Below, piece after piece: positions 8,622 through 17,518 of a stretch of DNA of 64,000 nt (within the stretch, counting starts at the first letter, position 1; each line of letters starts with the position of its first letter). The notes under the pieces were generated by a model. The model saw only the letters and a program-made list of their open reading frames with translations, searched no databases and had not been told where the DNA came from. Source of the stretch: Paraburkholderia sp. HP33-1 (GTDB taxonomy: Bacteria > Pseudomonadota > Gammaproteobacteria > Burkholderiales > Burkholderiaceae); the NCBI RefSeq assembly GCF_021390595.1, contig NZ_JAJEJR010000004.1, positions 186,001 through 250,000 on the forward strand, given 5' to 3'. Position numbers and translations under genes: made by a program.

Positions 8622-9830
8622 ATGGACCTGAAAGAGAGTCCCGCCGACAATGAATTTCGCGCCATAGTGCGTGAATTCGTAGCGACGCATTTGCCCGACG
8701 ACATTCGTGATCGGGTGCTCAACTTCCGTCATGTGCCGCGCGAAGACTATGTGCGCTGGCAGCGGATTCTGGCCGGGAAGGGGTGGGGCGCACCTGCTTG
8801 GCCCGCACAATTCGGCGGCGCCGCCTGGAATGCCGCGCAGCGCAATATTTTCGACGAGGAATGCTTTACCGCTGGCGCGCCGCGTCAGATGCCGTTCGGC
8901 CTTTCGATGGTTGGACCTGTGATTCAGAAGTTCGGCACCGACGCGCAGCGCGAACGGTTCCTGCCGCGCATCATCTCGATGGAGGACTGGTGGTGTCAGG
9001 GTTACTCCGAGCCGGGTGCTGGTTCCGATCTGGCGTCGCTCAAGACGCGTGCGGAGCGCGTCGAGCGAGACGGTCAATCGTTTTACGTCGTCAATGGCCA
9101 GAAGATCTGGACCTCGTTTGCCCAATGGGCGAACTGGATTTTTTGTCTGGTCCGCACGGATGGCAGCGGCCGCCCGCAAGAAGGCATCTCGTTCCTGCTG
9201 ATCGATATGTCGACCCCCGGGATCACGGTCAGACCTATTCGCACGCTTGACGGGGGCCACGATGTCAACGAAGTGTTTTTCGACAATGTTGAAGTGCCGG
9301 TAAGCAATCTCGTCGGTGACGAGCATCGCGGCTGGTCGATCGCGAAGTATCTGCTCGGACACGAGCGGACGAACATCGCCGGGCTTGGCAACTGCAAGCG
9401 CTTCATGCGACGTCTCAAGGAGATTGCCGGCAGCGAGCGTAAGCACGGCAAGCCGCTCATCGAGGACGTCCGCTTTCGTGATCGCATCGCCAAGGTGGAA
9501 ATCGATTTGATCGCTCACGAATGGTCGCTTCTGCGCGTCGTCTCGGCGGAAACAGCGGGACGTCCTATCGGACCGGAAGCTTCGGTGCTGAAAATCCGCG
9601 GTTCGGAGATTCAGCAGGAGCTTACGGAACTGATAATGGAATGCGCGGGCCCGTATGCGGTGCCCTTTGTAAGCGAAGCGCTGGAGGCGGACTGGCGCGG
9701 CGAAACCGCGAACGGCGAGCTGCTCAACGCGCTGGCCGCGCATTACCTGGACTGGCGCAAGATTTCGATCTACGGCGGTTCGACTGAAGTGCAGAAAAAC
9801 ATCATCGCCAAACAGGCGCTCGGCATCTGA
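8622..9830 (+). CDS. Acyl-CoA dehydrogenase, large subunit of heteromeric pair 2
   Basis: A 402-residue protein homologous along its length to the large subunit of pair 1. It has GYSEPGAGSDLASL, NGQKIWTS and AKYLLGHERTNIAG, with Glu248 at the expected base position (Glu247 in ChsE4). It lacks the RKQFG flavin motif, which its partner supplies. ATG 8622 has GGAG seven nt upstream; the longer frame from TTG 8559 would overlap the MaoC gene by 8 nt and adds 21 unlikely residues. Its partner begins 9 nt after the stop. A second pair of the same type suggests a different acyl-CoA length or a different ring system. Confidence 0.9.
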   Translation: MDLKESPADNEFRAIVREFVATHLPDDIRDRVLNFRHVPREDYVRWQRILAGKGWGAPAWPAQFGGAAWNAAQRNIFDEECFTAGAPRQMPFGLSMVGPVIQKFGTDAQRERFLPRIISMEDWWCQGYSEPGAGSDLASLKTRAERVERDGQSFYVVNGQKIWTSFAQWANWIFCLVRTDGSGRPQEGISFLLIDMSTPGITVRPIRTLDGGHDVNEVFFDNVEVPVSNLVGDEHRGWSIAKYLLGHERTNIAGLGNCKRFMRRLKEIAGSERKHGKPLIEDVRFRDRIAKVEIDLIAHEWSLLRVVSAETAGRPIGPEASVLKIRGSEIQQELTELIMECAGPYAVPFVSEALEADWRGETANGELLNALAAHYLDWRKISIYGGSTEVQKNIIAKQALGI

Positions 9831-9839
9831 GGACACGCC

Positions 9840-10973
9840 ATGGACTTCACGCTGGTTGAAGAGGAACAGATGCTGGCCGACGTGGTCGGCCGTTTCGTCG
9901 AAAAGGAGTACGACTTCGAGGCGAGGCGCCGTCTTGCCGCCACTCCCGAGGGTTGGTCAGCTGCACACTGGTCTACGCTCGCTGAAATGGGCGTGCTGGC
10001 GCTGAACGTGCCGCAGGAGCATGGCGGCCTTGGCATGGGTCCGGTCGAGACCATGCTCGTGATGGAGGCCTTTGGCCGTGGACTCGTACTGGAGCCGTTT
10101 GTATCGACGGCCGTAATCGGCGCGAAGCTGATCGGGCGCGCGGGCTCCGAGGCGCACAAGGTCACGATGCTGGCCGGTATAGCGGACGGCAGCCTGAAGA
10201 CCGCACTGGCAACGCTGGAACCCGGCGCGCGTTTTGATTTGTGGGATGTGGCGACGAGGGCCGAGCCAACGCGTGGCGGCTTTATCCTGAATGGACGCAA
10301 GGGCGTCGTACTGCATGGCGACAGCGCAGACATTCTGCTGGTCTCCGCGCGTACCGCAGGCGAGCAGACGGACAAGCACGGCATCACGCTCTTTGCCGTC
10401 GATGCTCGAACGCAAGGTGTGAGCATCAAAGGGTTTCCCGCACTCGATGGCCAGCGTATCGCCGAGGTGGTGCTGGACGGCGTGCGCGTCGATGCACAGG
10501 CTGTCATCGGCGCCATTGATCAGGGCTGCCCCTTGCTCGAGTGGACCGTCGATCAAGGCATTTTTGCGCTGTGCGCGGAGGCGGTGGGCGCGATGTCGCG
10601 GCTGAGCGAGCTGACTTTTGAGTACCTGCGCACGCGAAAGCAGTTTGGCTCGCCGATCGGCAAATTCCAGGCGCTGCAGCATCGTGCCGCGGATATCTTG
10701 ACCGCGGTCGAGCAGGCGAAATCGATCGTCTACTTTGCCGCCGCCAAACTTGGCGCGGACGACGACCTGGAAGCTCATCGCGCTGTCCTTGCCGCCAAGG
10801 CGCTGATTGGCCGTAGTGCGCGCTTCGTGGCACAGCAAGCCGTACAACTGCACGGAGGGATGGGCATGACGGACGAACTCGCGGTGGGGTGGTACGTGAA
10901 GCGGCTCACCTGCATCGATATGACATGGGGAAACACCGAGCACCATATCGAGCTATACGGCGCGTTCCTGTAA
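9840..10973 (+). CDS. Acyl-CoA dehydrogenase, small subunit of heteromeric pair 2
   Basis: A 377-residue partner subunit. It carries RKQFGSPIGKFQALQHR and QLHGGMGMTDE for flavin binding, while the base-helix position reads Asp-Gln rather than Glu-Arg. The large and small chains therefore complement each other, as in pair 1. The start ATG 9840 is set by its position 9 nt after the large-subunit stop. It is followed, after about 70 nt, by a P450 gene on the same strand. Confidence 0.88.
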   Translation: MDFTLVEEEQMLADVVGRFVEKEYDFEARRRLAATPEGWSAAHWSTLAEMGVLALNVPQEHGGLGMGPVETMLVMEAFGRGLVLEPFVSTAVIGAKLIGRAGSEAHKVTMLAGIADGSLKTALATLEPGARFDLWDVATRAEPTRGGFILNGRKGVVLHGDSADILLVSARTAGEQTDKHGITLFAVDARTQGVSIKGFPALDGQRIAEVVLDGVRVDAQAVIGAIDQGCPLLEWTVDQGIFALCAEAVGAMSRLSELTFEYLRTRKQFGSPIGKFQALQHRAADILTAVEQAKSIVYFAAAKLGADDDLEAHRAVLAAKALIGRSARFVAQQAVQLHGGMGMTDELAVGWYVKRLTCIDMTWGNTEHHIELYGAFL

Positions 10974-11044
10974 TTGCAGTTAAGCAGACGACAAAATTGG
11001 TCCCGACCGCCCATACTGGTCGATTCGAAAAAAGGAGACAACTG

Positions 11045-12274
11045 ATGTCAGTAGCTGGTCATGGCGCGACTCCGGAGCTGGCGCCGGTTCCCGCGCACGT
11101 ATTGCCTGAACGGGTGTTCGACATCGACATTTACAATCCGCCGGGTGCCGAAGATGACTACCATCTCTCGCTCAAGCGGTTGCACGCCGAAGGCATTCCC
11201 GACATTCTCTGGACACCGCGCAACAGTGGACACTGGATCGCAACGCGCGGCGACGACATCTATCACATCCTCAAGGACTACGAGAATTTTTCGTCGAAGC
11301 AGTTGACAGTGCCGCTCGTCGAGCATCAACCGTTACCGCCGATCTTCTTCGATCCTCCGCAGCACACCGCCTATCGCGCGCTGATCGCGCCTGCCTTCAT
11401 GCCGCAAGCGATCGGCAAGCTCGAGGAGAAGGCGCGCGAAATGGCGATCGAACTGATCGAGGGCTTTTGTCCGACGGGCGAGGTGGAATTCGTATCGGGA
11501 TTTGCGCAGCATCTGCCGATCGGCATTTTCATGAACATGGTGGCGTTGCCCGCCGAGGATCGCGAGTACTTGCTCAGCCTCGCCGACAAAATGGTCCGCC
11601 CGGTCGATGCCAACGAGAAGCTCCAGGCGCTTGGAGCGATCTTTCAGTACCTGGGCGTGAAGATCGCCGAACGCCGCGCGAACCCGGGTGACGACCTCAT
11701 CAGCAAGATCGTCCATTCGAAGATCGACGGGCGCGCGCTTACGGACGAAGAAGTTCGCGGGCTTTGTGGTCTCGTGCTGATTGGCGGCCTCGATACGGTT
11801 GCTTCGGCCATGGGCTTTATCGCGCGATTCCTCGCCGGCAGCCCGGCCCACCGCAAGCAGCTCATCGACAACCCCGAACTGACGCAGAAGGCCGTCGACG
11901 AGCTTCTGCGGCGTTTCCCGGTGGTCAATCAAGGGCGGCGGATCACACACGATTTCGAATACAAGGGCGTGCATATGAAGGCGGGCGACATGATCATCAT
12001 GCCGACCACGCTGCACGGTCTCGACGAAAGAAAGTTCGACGATCCGCTGAGCGTCGATTTCACTCGGCCCACGCCGATTCATTCGACGTTCGGCAATGGC
12101 GCGCATCGTTGCCCTGGCTCGTTCCTCGCACGCGTGGAATTGAAGGTCTTCCTTCAGGAATGGCTCAAGCGCATTCCTGATTTCCAGATCAAGCCGGGCG
12201 AGAAGGCGGGTGTCCACGGAGGCGTAAACGGTACGCTGTACCACTTGCCTCTCGTCTGGGAGGTGGTCCGCTGA
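11045..12274 (+). CDS. Cytochrome P450, P450cam (CYP101)-like, copy A
   Basis: A 409-residue soluble P450. The I-helix [12 protein letters not shown] (247-258) has the Asp-Thr pair of P450cam (Asp251-Thr252 there). The ExxR motif is at Glu286-Arg289, and the heme Cys356 is in FGNGAHRCPGS. The C-terminus, with EWLKRIPDF and LPLVWE, follows P450cam closely. This subfamily hydroxylates terpenoid ketones and alcohols and uses a putidaredoxin-type ferredoxin and reductase, which occur here at 43771-45375. The start is ATG 11045 with AAAGGAG just upstream; the longer open frame from 10889 overlaps the previous gene. It is a close paralogue of the P450 at 54166. Confidence 0.92.
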   Translation: MSVAGHGATPELAPVPAHVLPERVFDIDIYNPPGAEDDYHLSLKRLHAEGIPDILWTPRNSGHWIATRGDDIYHILKDYENFSSKQLTVPLVEHQPLPPIFFDPPQHTAYRALIAPAFMPQAIGKLEEKAREMAIELIEGFCPTGEVEFVSGFAQHLPIGIFMNMVALPAEDREYLLSLADKMVRPVDANEKLQALGAIFQYLGVKIAERRANPGDDLISKIVHSKIDGRALTDEEVRGLCGLVLIGGLDTVASAMGFIARFLAGSPAHRKQLIDNPELTQKAVDELLRRFPVVNQGRRITHDFEYKGVHMKAGDMIIMPTTLHGLDERKFDDPLSVDFTRPTPIHSTFGNGAHRCPGSFLARVELKVFLQEWLKRIPDFQIKPGEKAGVHGGVNGTLYHLPLVWEVVR

Positions 12275-12279
12275 GGATC

Positions 12280-12311
12280 GGTCGCAATGGCCTGAAAGAG
12301 CCGTTGCGACC
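12280..12311. terminator. Hairpin after P450 copy A
   Basis: GGTCGCAATGGC (12280-12291) pairs with GCCGTTGCGACC (12300-12311) with one G-T wobble, around an 8-nt loop. It lies 5 nt after the P450 stop and between convergent genes. No T run follows, so it may act as a bidirectional or Rho-assisted terminator. Confidence 0.5.
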
Positions 12312-12415
12312 ATGTGCGCCTGTAGAAGGCGGTCAGCGGCGCGGCGCAGGTCCCCTAGCGCGTGCCGACCGCTCCACCTGGGCGCGATTCTGGCTTAGGC
12401 ACCCGCCTTCCAGTC

Positions 12416-13075
12416 TTATGGAGAAGCCTTGCTTAACGCTCGCCAGACGACTTTCATGGCGTGACGGAATGAGTCCCGATCAAGCGTGTTCGCGTTGGAC
12501 CGGCGAAGAAAGACGACCAGACCTTGTAGATGTGAAAGGAGCAGGGCGCCACGCAGCGTACATTCGGCCGACGCCAACGTTGGGTTTATCTGCGCGATCA
12601 GTTCCGCCAGAAGATCCTGGAAATCCGCGGTGGATTTCGCCATCAAGGCATGCAAAAAGGGCTCATGCTCCGCCAGACTCCAGCACTCCAGAACAAAGGC
12701 GCTAACGCGATTGCCGCCGGCTGACGTCAGTACCGAGAACGCCTCGTCGACGATGACCTCCAGCCGGGCCTCCGGTGGCCGCAGTTTGTCTTGGGCGATG
12801 GTCCGATAGTGTTCGAAATAGCGATCTGTAAATGCCTCGATCGTGGCCCGCAATAGTTCCTCGCGGGTGCTGAAATAGTGCTGCAGGGTCCTCAGTCGGA
12901 TTCCTGCGTCGCTGGCAATTCGGCGTTGAGTGAAGCCAGCGTTACCTTCCGATGCGAAGACCTCGATCGCTACTTCGATGATGACGGGCACACGCGTCGT
13001 TCTGTTCCCTCGCCGTCTGGGCTCGTCGTCTGCCAACTTGCCGAGCTCTGCCGATGAGATGGTCAGGTCTTTCAT
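12416..13075 (-). CDS. TetR/AcrR family transcriptional regulator
   Basis: A 219-residue TetR-type repressor. The N-terminal helix-turn-helix runs through AIEVFASEGNAGFTQRRIASDAGIR and LQHYFSTREELL (written as two blocks, about residues 35-75). The C-terminal ligand domain is not informative. The start is the ATG at 13073-13075, preceded on the minus strand by AAGGAGAG; the frame is open a further 207 nt upstream, but that part is rich in Arg and Ala and has no site. The gene points toward the P450 gene and away from a promoter region with repeated TTAGTCAA-CGAC elements (13157-13345), which are probably its own operators. The ligand is unknown. Confidence 0.88.
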   Translation of the reverse strand: MKDLTISSAELGKLADDEPRRRGNRTTRVPVIIEVAIEVFASEGNAGFTQRRIASDAGIRLRTLQHYFSTREELLRATIEAFTDRYFEHYRTIAQDKLRPPEARLEVIVDEAFSVLTSAGGNRVSAFVLECWSLAEHEPFLHALMAKSTADFQDLLAELIAQINPTLASAECTLRGALLLSHLQGLVVFLRRSNANTLDRDSFRHAMKVVWRALSKASP

Positions 13076-13156
13076 CTTTTGGCTCTCCTTGGCGCCTGCT
13101 GCCCGTCGCGCGCGCGTTGTCGATCCGGGGTGTGTAACGGCGGCTTTGATCTGATG

Positions 13157-13196
13157 ATTAGTCAAACGACGAATAAAAATGCAACCTTCGACTAAT
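13157..13196. promoter_or_regulatory. Inverted repeat upstream of the TetR gene (probable operator)
   Basis: ATTAGTC at 13157-13163 and GACTAAT at 13190-13196 form an inverted repeat with 26 bp between. The left part reads TTAGTCAAACGAC (13158-13170), nearly identical (12 of 13) to TTAGTCAACCGAC at 13333-13345. It lies about 80-120 bp upstream of the TetR start, consistent with autoregulation. Confidence 0.5.
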
Positions 13197-13313
13197 TGTT
13201 TTTCAGAAAACGCCTGATCCCGTCTCGCACCCAGCATTGCATATGCTACCCCATTAACGCGTGGTCTTGTCCATACCAGCATTTCCCCTGGTGCCGACTG
13301 GGCTTGATAGTGG

Positions 13314-13345
13314 GTCGGCTGACTACTATTATTTAGTCAACCGAC
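13314..13345. promoter_or_regulatory. 32-bp palindromic operator candidate
   Basis: GTCGGCTGACTA (13314-13325) and TAGTCAACCGAC (13334-13345) are inverted repeats matching at 11 of 12 positions, with an 8-bp AT-rich spacer. The right arm recurs at 13158-13170. The repeat and its position in the upstream region of the TetR gene at 12416 suggest that this protein binds here. Confidence 0.55.
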
Positions 13346-14157
13346 ACATTGTGACCAAACCCAACCCTTCCCGCTGCGTCGAAACCGGAGCAGGAGATGC
13401 GCACGGTCTGGGGCTGGCCGGTTAAGGTCACCAATTTTTGCGTTCCTGGTTGGATAGTCAGAAGCGCGTATAGGGCGGTCGAAGGAGCAGGACATGAAGC
13501 TTGGAGAAGGTTCTTTGCGTTCGCTCATCGAGAAGTGGCTTGCACCCACTGCGGCCACCCCGGTGCATCTAACCCGATGTACTTTCGCGAATTCGAGCCA
13601 GACCAGGTGTGTGCTTGCGCGGTCAGCCGCCTCCGAGAGGTCCTTCGCGATATTCTTCTTCCGGCACGACGATGGTGCCTGGCGCGTGTTCCCGCCCCCT
13701 CCACGAAAACCGCAAATGCATTCCCGCGCAGGAACGGGATAAGAGATTGATCGGGTCGTGGTCATGACCAGGGTATAGAGAAGGACTGCCAAGGAAACCG
13801 ACTCAATCGCGCAATCGTTTTCGGATGCTTTTTCGGTTCGTCGTTTTATCGCGTACGAATGGAAAGCCGATAGGCTGACACGTCCGTGACCTGTACTGCT
13901 TACCGGACCAGGGCCGGGGAATACTGGCTGCGTCCGACCTGCGTATCGATCCGTATCCGCTTTGACGGATCGCAAGGAAGCCCCCCATGGTTTGCATCGC
14001 CAATCCGCGCAGGCGAGGTGAAAGCCTCGCAAATTCAGTCGTCGACAACATTTCGTTTGCGCTACGCGCTCCGCACGCATCTGGAACCGTCGCGACGCTG
14101 GTTCCCGTACACCGGTTCAAACCCATTACGAATCTCGAAATCACGTTTGCCTTGATC
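13346..14157. other. About 0.8 kb with no supportable gene
   Basis: Several open frames cross this stretch on both strands (for example a 247-codon minus frame from 14080 to 13337), but their translations are rich in Arg, Ser and Pro and resemble no family I know, and they lack ribosome-binding sites. It may be a decayed gene or a long regulatory region upstream of the DUF1302 promoter. Confidence 0.5.
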
Positions 14158-14174
14158 TTTGAACGACGTTCAAA
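14158..14174. promoter_or_regulatory. GAAC-N3-GTTC operator, upstream copy (DUF1302 promoter)
   Basis: TTTGAACGACGTTCAAA is a perfect 17-bp palindrome around a central A, containing the core GAAC-GAC-GTTC at 14161-14171. It lies about 30 bp upstream of the -35 box at 14203. The same core occurs at 25153, 26916 and 46293. Confidence 0.7.
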
Positions 14175-14202
14175 AAAATGCATCACGTAGGGTGAGCGAG
14201 CG

Positions 14203-14231
14203 TTGACAGTCGAGTTTCGAGCGTTTATCTT
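14203..14231 (+). promoter_or_regulatory. Sigma70-type promoter for the DUF1302 operon
   Basis: TTGACA (14203-14208), 17 bp, then TATCTT (14226-14231). This predicts transcription from about 14238 and a leader of about 155 nt before the DUF1302 start. Confidence 0.6.
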
Positions 14232-14234
14232 TGC

Positions 14235-14245
14235 GAACAGCATTC
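14235..14245. promoter_or_regulatory. GAAC-N3-GTTC-like operator at the transcription start
   Basis: GAACAGCATTC differs from the consensus at one position. It begins 3 bp after the -10 box, the same placement as the sites at 25153 and 45429 and within 1 bp of that at 26916, which favours a repressor role. Confidence 0.5.
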
Positions 14246-14330
14246 GTATTCTGGTTGAGCTGTCGGAAGTATCCAGGACGGACGCGATGCTGACGAGGTA
14301 GGGAGGCCGGTTTCGCTTCATTGCAAGAAG

Positions 14331-14370
14331 TCTGCGGCAGTCCAAAGGCCTAGGCCTTTTCTGCGGCAGT
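14331..14370. repeat. Direct repeats flanking a palindrome in the DUF1302 leader
   Basis: TCTGCGGCAGT occurs at 14331-14341 and again at 14360-14370; its core CTGCGGCAG is itself a palindrome. Between the copies lies the perfect palindrome AAAGGCCTAGGCCTTT (14344-14359). The element ends 13 nt before the AGAGGAGA ribosome-binding site of the DUF1302 gene, so it could act as an operator or as an RNA structure controlling translation. Confidence 0.55.
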
Positions 14371-14393
14371 TCGACGAAGACAAGAGGAGACGC

Positions 14394-16091
14394 ATGAAAA
14401 AGAAAAGTCTGAAGCCAAGCGCGATCAGCCTTGGTGTGCAAGCAACCTGTATCGCGGCGGCGTGCGGGTTGTGGAGCGCGAACGCAAACGCCTTCCATTT
14501 CGATGTTCCGAACCCGGACATCGACATGGAATGGGACAACACGGTGCGCGCTGACTACGATATCCGGCTTCAGAATCCGGACCACTTCTACACCAACAGT
14601 CCGACCTACGATGAAGGCGATCTGTCGACGCCGAAATTCAGCACGATCCAGTCGATGCTGAACCTCTACAGCGAATTCGACTTCAAGTACAAGGAGACGT
14701 CAGGTTTCCGCATCAGTATGGACGCGTGGTATGACCCGACGTTCAAGAATCACAATACGAGCAATCCCGCATTTCCGCCCAACTATCCCAACAACGAGTA
14801 CACGAGCTATATCAAGAAGTACTATCAGGGCCCGAGCGCCGAACTGCGCGATGCGTTCGTGTTTAACACGTTTGACCTCGGTGGTCACTCTGTGAACGTC
14901 AAGCTGGGCCGGACGGCACTCACATGGGGGCAGTCGGCGTTTGCTACGCTGGGCGGAGCGAACTCGGTGGCGATCGGTCAGCAGCCTCTCGATCTGATGA
15001 AACTGACGCAGAGCCCGAGCGCTTCGCTTAAGGAAATTGTGTTGCCGACGGCTCAGGCCAACGTGACGACGAGCATTACCGACACGTTCACCCTCGGGGC
15101 ACAATACACGTTCGAATGGAACCACGACCGTCTGCCTGAAGGCGGCACATATTTCGGCGGTGCGGATCCTATTCTTTATGGCCCTCCGATCGCCAGCTAC
15201 GAAAACATTCCGGGGCTGGGCACGTTCGCGATTCCGCGCATCGCGCCGACTAAAGGTCAGATCGGCGATATCGGCCTCGACGGGAAGTGGCGTGTCGATT
15301 CGCTCGCAACGACCTATGAATTCACGTACCGCCACTTCGCCATGAAGATGCCGTGGGCGGCGGTGCTACTCCCGGGTGCGGGACCGGAACTCTTCCCAGG
15401 CACCAACCTTCCTGGTGTTACGGCGAAGTATGGCAACGACGTGAACCTGATCGGCGCTGGCTTCAACAGTGCGATCGGCAACGCGGCGGTGGCAGGCGAG
15501 CTGTCGTACCGCTGGAACATGCCGCTCAGTGCGGTCAACGCGACCACGGTCAACGACGCGCCAACGGGCCGTACGTTGCATGGTCTTTTGAACGTTACCC
15601 AGTCGTTCGGCAAGTCACCGCTGTGGGACAACATGTTCCTGCAGGGCGAATTCGCGTTCAATCAGTTGTTGAGCGTGCAATCAAACCCCGGGAACTTCGC
15701 GATGTCCGGCTATGACACGACCGGCCAATGTTCTGCAAGCGGGAATAACCCGTTCAACAACTGTTCCACCCGTTTCTGGGCCGGAATCGGTATTGGTGCT
15801 AGCCCGCAGTGGTACCAGGTGTTCCCGGGGGTCGATCTGACGATGCCGCTGTTCGTCAACCTGAATCTTAAGGGCTATTCATCGGTTATTTCGCCAGCGG
15901 CCGAAGCACAAGGTCAGAACACGTTCGTGGTCGGGCTTGATTTCACGATCTATAACAAGCACGAAGTGGACATTACCTACACCTACTACATGAACAAGAA
16001 GGGGTACTCAACGGCGGGAGCCGCCACGGCTCTCGGCGCGCCGTACAGCGACAAGTCGTGGCTGGGCATCACCTATCAGACAACGTTTTGA
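14394..16091 (+). CDS. DUF1302 family outer-membrane-associated protein
   Basis: A 565-residue exported protein. The signal peptide runs from MKKKSLKPS through a hydrophobic Ala/Cys-rich core to an ANA cleavage site at about residue 33. The mature part has long aromatic beta-strand-like repeats (RADYDIRLQNPD, FKYKETSGFRISMDAWYD, TYTYYMNKKG) and ends ...GITYQTTF, with the terminal Phe common in outer-membrane barrels. DUF1302 proteins recur beside DUF1329, YCF48-like and RND genes in steroid and terpenoid catabolic clusters of Proteobacteria. Passage or binding of a hydrophobic substrate is the usual suggestion and remains inference. AGAGGAGA precedes ATG 14394. It heads a five-gene operon under the promoter at 14203. 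Confidence 0.85.
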   Translation: MKKKSLKPSAISLGVQATCIAAACGLWSANANAFHFDVPNPDIDMEWDNTVRADYDIRLQNPDHFYTNSPTYDEGDLSTPKFSTIQSMLNLYSEFDFKYKETSGFRISMDAWYDPTFKNHNTSNPAFPPNYPNNEYTSYIKKYYQGPSAELRDAFVFNTFDLGGHSVNVKLGRTALTWGQSAFATLGGANSVAIGQQPLDLMKLTQSPSASLKEIVLPTAQANVTTSITDTFTLGAQYTFEWNHDRLPEGGTYFGGADPILYGPPIASYENIPGLGTFAIPRIAPTKGQIGDIGLDGKWRVDSLATTYEFTYRHFAMKMPWAAVLLPGAGPELFPGTNLPGVTAKYGNDVNLIGAGFNSAIGNAAVAGELSYRWNMPLSAVNATTVNDAPTGRTLHGLLNVTQSFGKSPLWDNMFLQGEFAFNQLLSVQSNPGNFAMSGYDTTGQCSASGNNPFNNCSTRFWAGIGIGASPQWYQVFPGVDLTMPLFVNLNLKGYSSVISPAAEAQGQNTFVVGLDFTIYNKHEVDITYTYYMNKKGYSTAGAATALGAPYSDKSWLGITYQTTF

Positions 16092-16105
16092 TGATGGAGA
16101 CACCT

Positions 16106-17455
16106 GTGAAAAGATTCCCAAAGCTTCTTAAGGCGCTGGCGATACTCGCGGCTGTTTGGGCTTCACCCTACACGCTGGCGATCGAGGGCGGGATGACGCC
16201 GTTCGGCGCAGAAATTGCCGGCAACAAGGACGGGTCGATTCCTGCATACACGGGGGGCATCAAGGAGTTTCCGAGCGGATTCAAGGCCGACTCCGGAAAA
16301 TGGGCGGACCCGTTTGCCGGTGAAAAGCCCGTTCTGCAAATCACGGCCCAGAATTATCAGCAATACGCTGACAAGCTGAGCGCGGCGTCGGTCGAGTTGT
16401 TCAAGCGGTATCCTACTTACCGGATGGACATCTACCCGACGCATCGCTCCGTGGCGTATCCGGACTGGTACCTCGAGAACTCGGAAAAGAACGCGGAGAA
16501 CGCGAAACTCGAGAAGGGTGGCCTGTACATATCTGGCGCTTTCGGCGGCAAGCCGTTCCCGGTGCCCAAGAACGGTCAGGAAGCGTTGTGGGACTGGGAG
16601 ATGCACTATGTCGGCACGGCCCAGAAAAACAATGTGAAAACGTGGCTCGTCGATTCGAGCGGCACCCCGATTCTTGCCGCGCAGTTCAAGAGTTCGCTGC
16701 TCTATCCTTATTTCGAGCCTAAGTACGAGGCGGAGTTTCGCAAGAAGGGGCCCCTCGCGATCTGGTATCAGGTCTACAACGACTACGCGGCACCGGCGCG
16801 GCTGATTGGTGACACGACGCTCTTCTGGTACTTCACGGATTCGGCCGATCACGACCAGCAATCCTGGGAATACAACCCGGGTCAACGCCGCGTCCGTGTG
16901 GCGCCCGATCTCGCCTACGACACGCCGAACCCCGGCTATTCCGGCGCCATCACGATGGACGACATCCAGCTGTTCTACGGGAAGATCGACCGCTGGGATG
17001 CGAAGCTGGTCGGAAAGAAGGAAATGTACATCCCGTACAACGACTACAAGCAGCAGTACGAGACGCCGGCAAGCAAGATCCTCACGCAGCATTTCGTCAA
17101 TCCGGATTATGTCCGGTGGGAACTGCACCGCGTATGGGTCGTCGAGCTGACGCTCAAGCAGGGTGCGCGTCATATCTACAGCAAGAAGACGCTGTATTTC
17201 GATGAGGACGGCGGTGGCGGAATGATGGACGCCTACGACCAGTCGGGCAAGCTCTATCGCGCCGGCTTCCAGACCACGGTTCCCGCGTATGACTACAAGG
17301 TGCCGTACGCGATGGGCAACTGGTTCTACGACTTCAACAGCGGCATCTATATCTTCGGCAGCCACCCGGCCGAAGCGCCCGGCATCTACTTCAACGTGAG
17401 TTTCCCGAACGATTACTACACGCCGGAGCGCATGCAATCTGCGGGTGTCCGCTAA
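16106..17455 (+). CDS. DUF1329 family periplasmic protein, copy 1
   Basis: A 449-residue exported protein. I chose the GTG start at 16106, because GGAG lies exactly 6 nt upstream and the paralogue has GGAG six nt before TTG 17617, giving both proteins 449 residues. ATGs at 16091 (overlapping the DUF1302 stop) and 16094 are alternatives. The signal peptide MKRFPKLLKALAIL ends near SPYTLA. The mature protein starts IEGGMTPFGAE and is rich in Tyr, Trp and Asp. DUF1329 is structurally related to LolB/LolA-like lipoprotein carriers, so a role in carrying a hydrophobic molecule between membranes is plausible but unproven. It is roughly 85-90% identical by eye to copy 2, which indicates a recent tandem duplication. 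Confidence 0.82.
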   Translation: MKRFPKLLKALAILAAVWASPYTLAIEGGMTPFGAEIAGNKDGSIPAYTGGIKEFPSGFKADSGKWADPFAGEKPVLQITAQNYQQYADKLSAASVELFKRYPTYRMDIYPTHRSVAYPDWYLENSEKNAENAKLEKGGLYISGAFGGKPFPVPKNGQEALWDWEMHYVGTAQKNNVKTWLVDSSGTPILAAQFKSSLLYPYFEPKYEAEFRKKGPLAIWYQVYNDYAAPARLIGDTTLFWYFTDSADHDQQSWEYNPGQRRVRVAPDLAYDTPNPGYSGAITMDDIQLFYGKIDRWDAKLVGKKEMYIPYNDYKQQYETPASKILTQHFVNPDYVRWELHRVWVVELTLKQGARHIYSKKTLYFDEDGGGGMMDAYDQSGKLYRAGFQTTVPAYDYKVPYAMGNWFYDFNSGIYIFGSHPAEAPGIYFNVSFPNDYYTPERMQSAGVR

Positions 17456-17488
17456 TTGCACGATCAGTTGCAATAAGGTATTGAGTGT

Positions 17489-17518
17489 ACATCCCGCTCG
17501 ACGCACCGAGCGGGATGT
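17489..17518. terminator. Hairpin between the two DUF1329 genes
   Basis: ACATCCCGCTCG (17489-17500) and CGAGCGGGATGT (17507-17518) form a perfect 12-bp stem with a 6-nt loop. No T run follows. It may be a partial terminator or a stabilising intercistronic structure that sets the ratio of the two copies. Confidence 0.5.

Noticed and set aside
13337..14080. 247-codon minus-strand open frame in the empty region
   Set aside because: No ribosome-binding site, no recognisable domain, unusual composition and no coupling to neighbours.
16163..17506. 447-codon minus-strand open frame opposite DUF1329 copy 1
   Set aside because: Antisense to a conserved exported protein whose paralogue lies next to it; the opposite frame of copy 2 is also open, as expected from codon bias.
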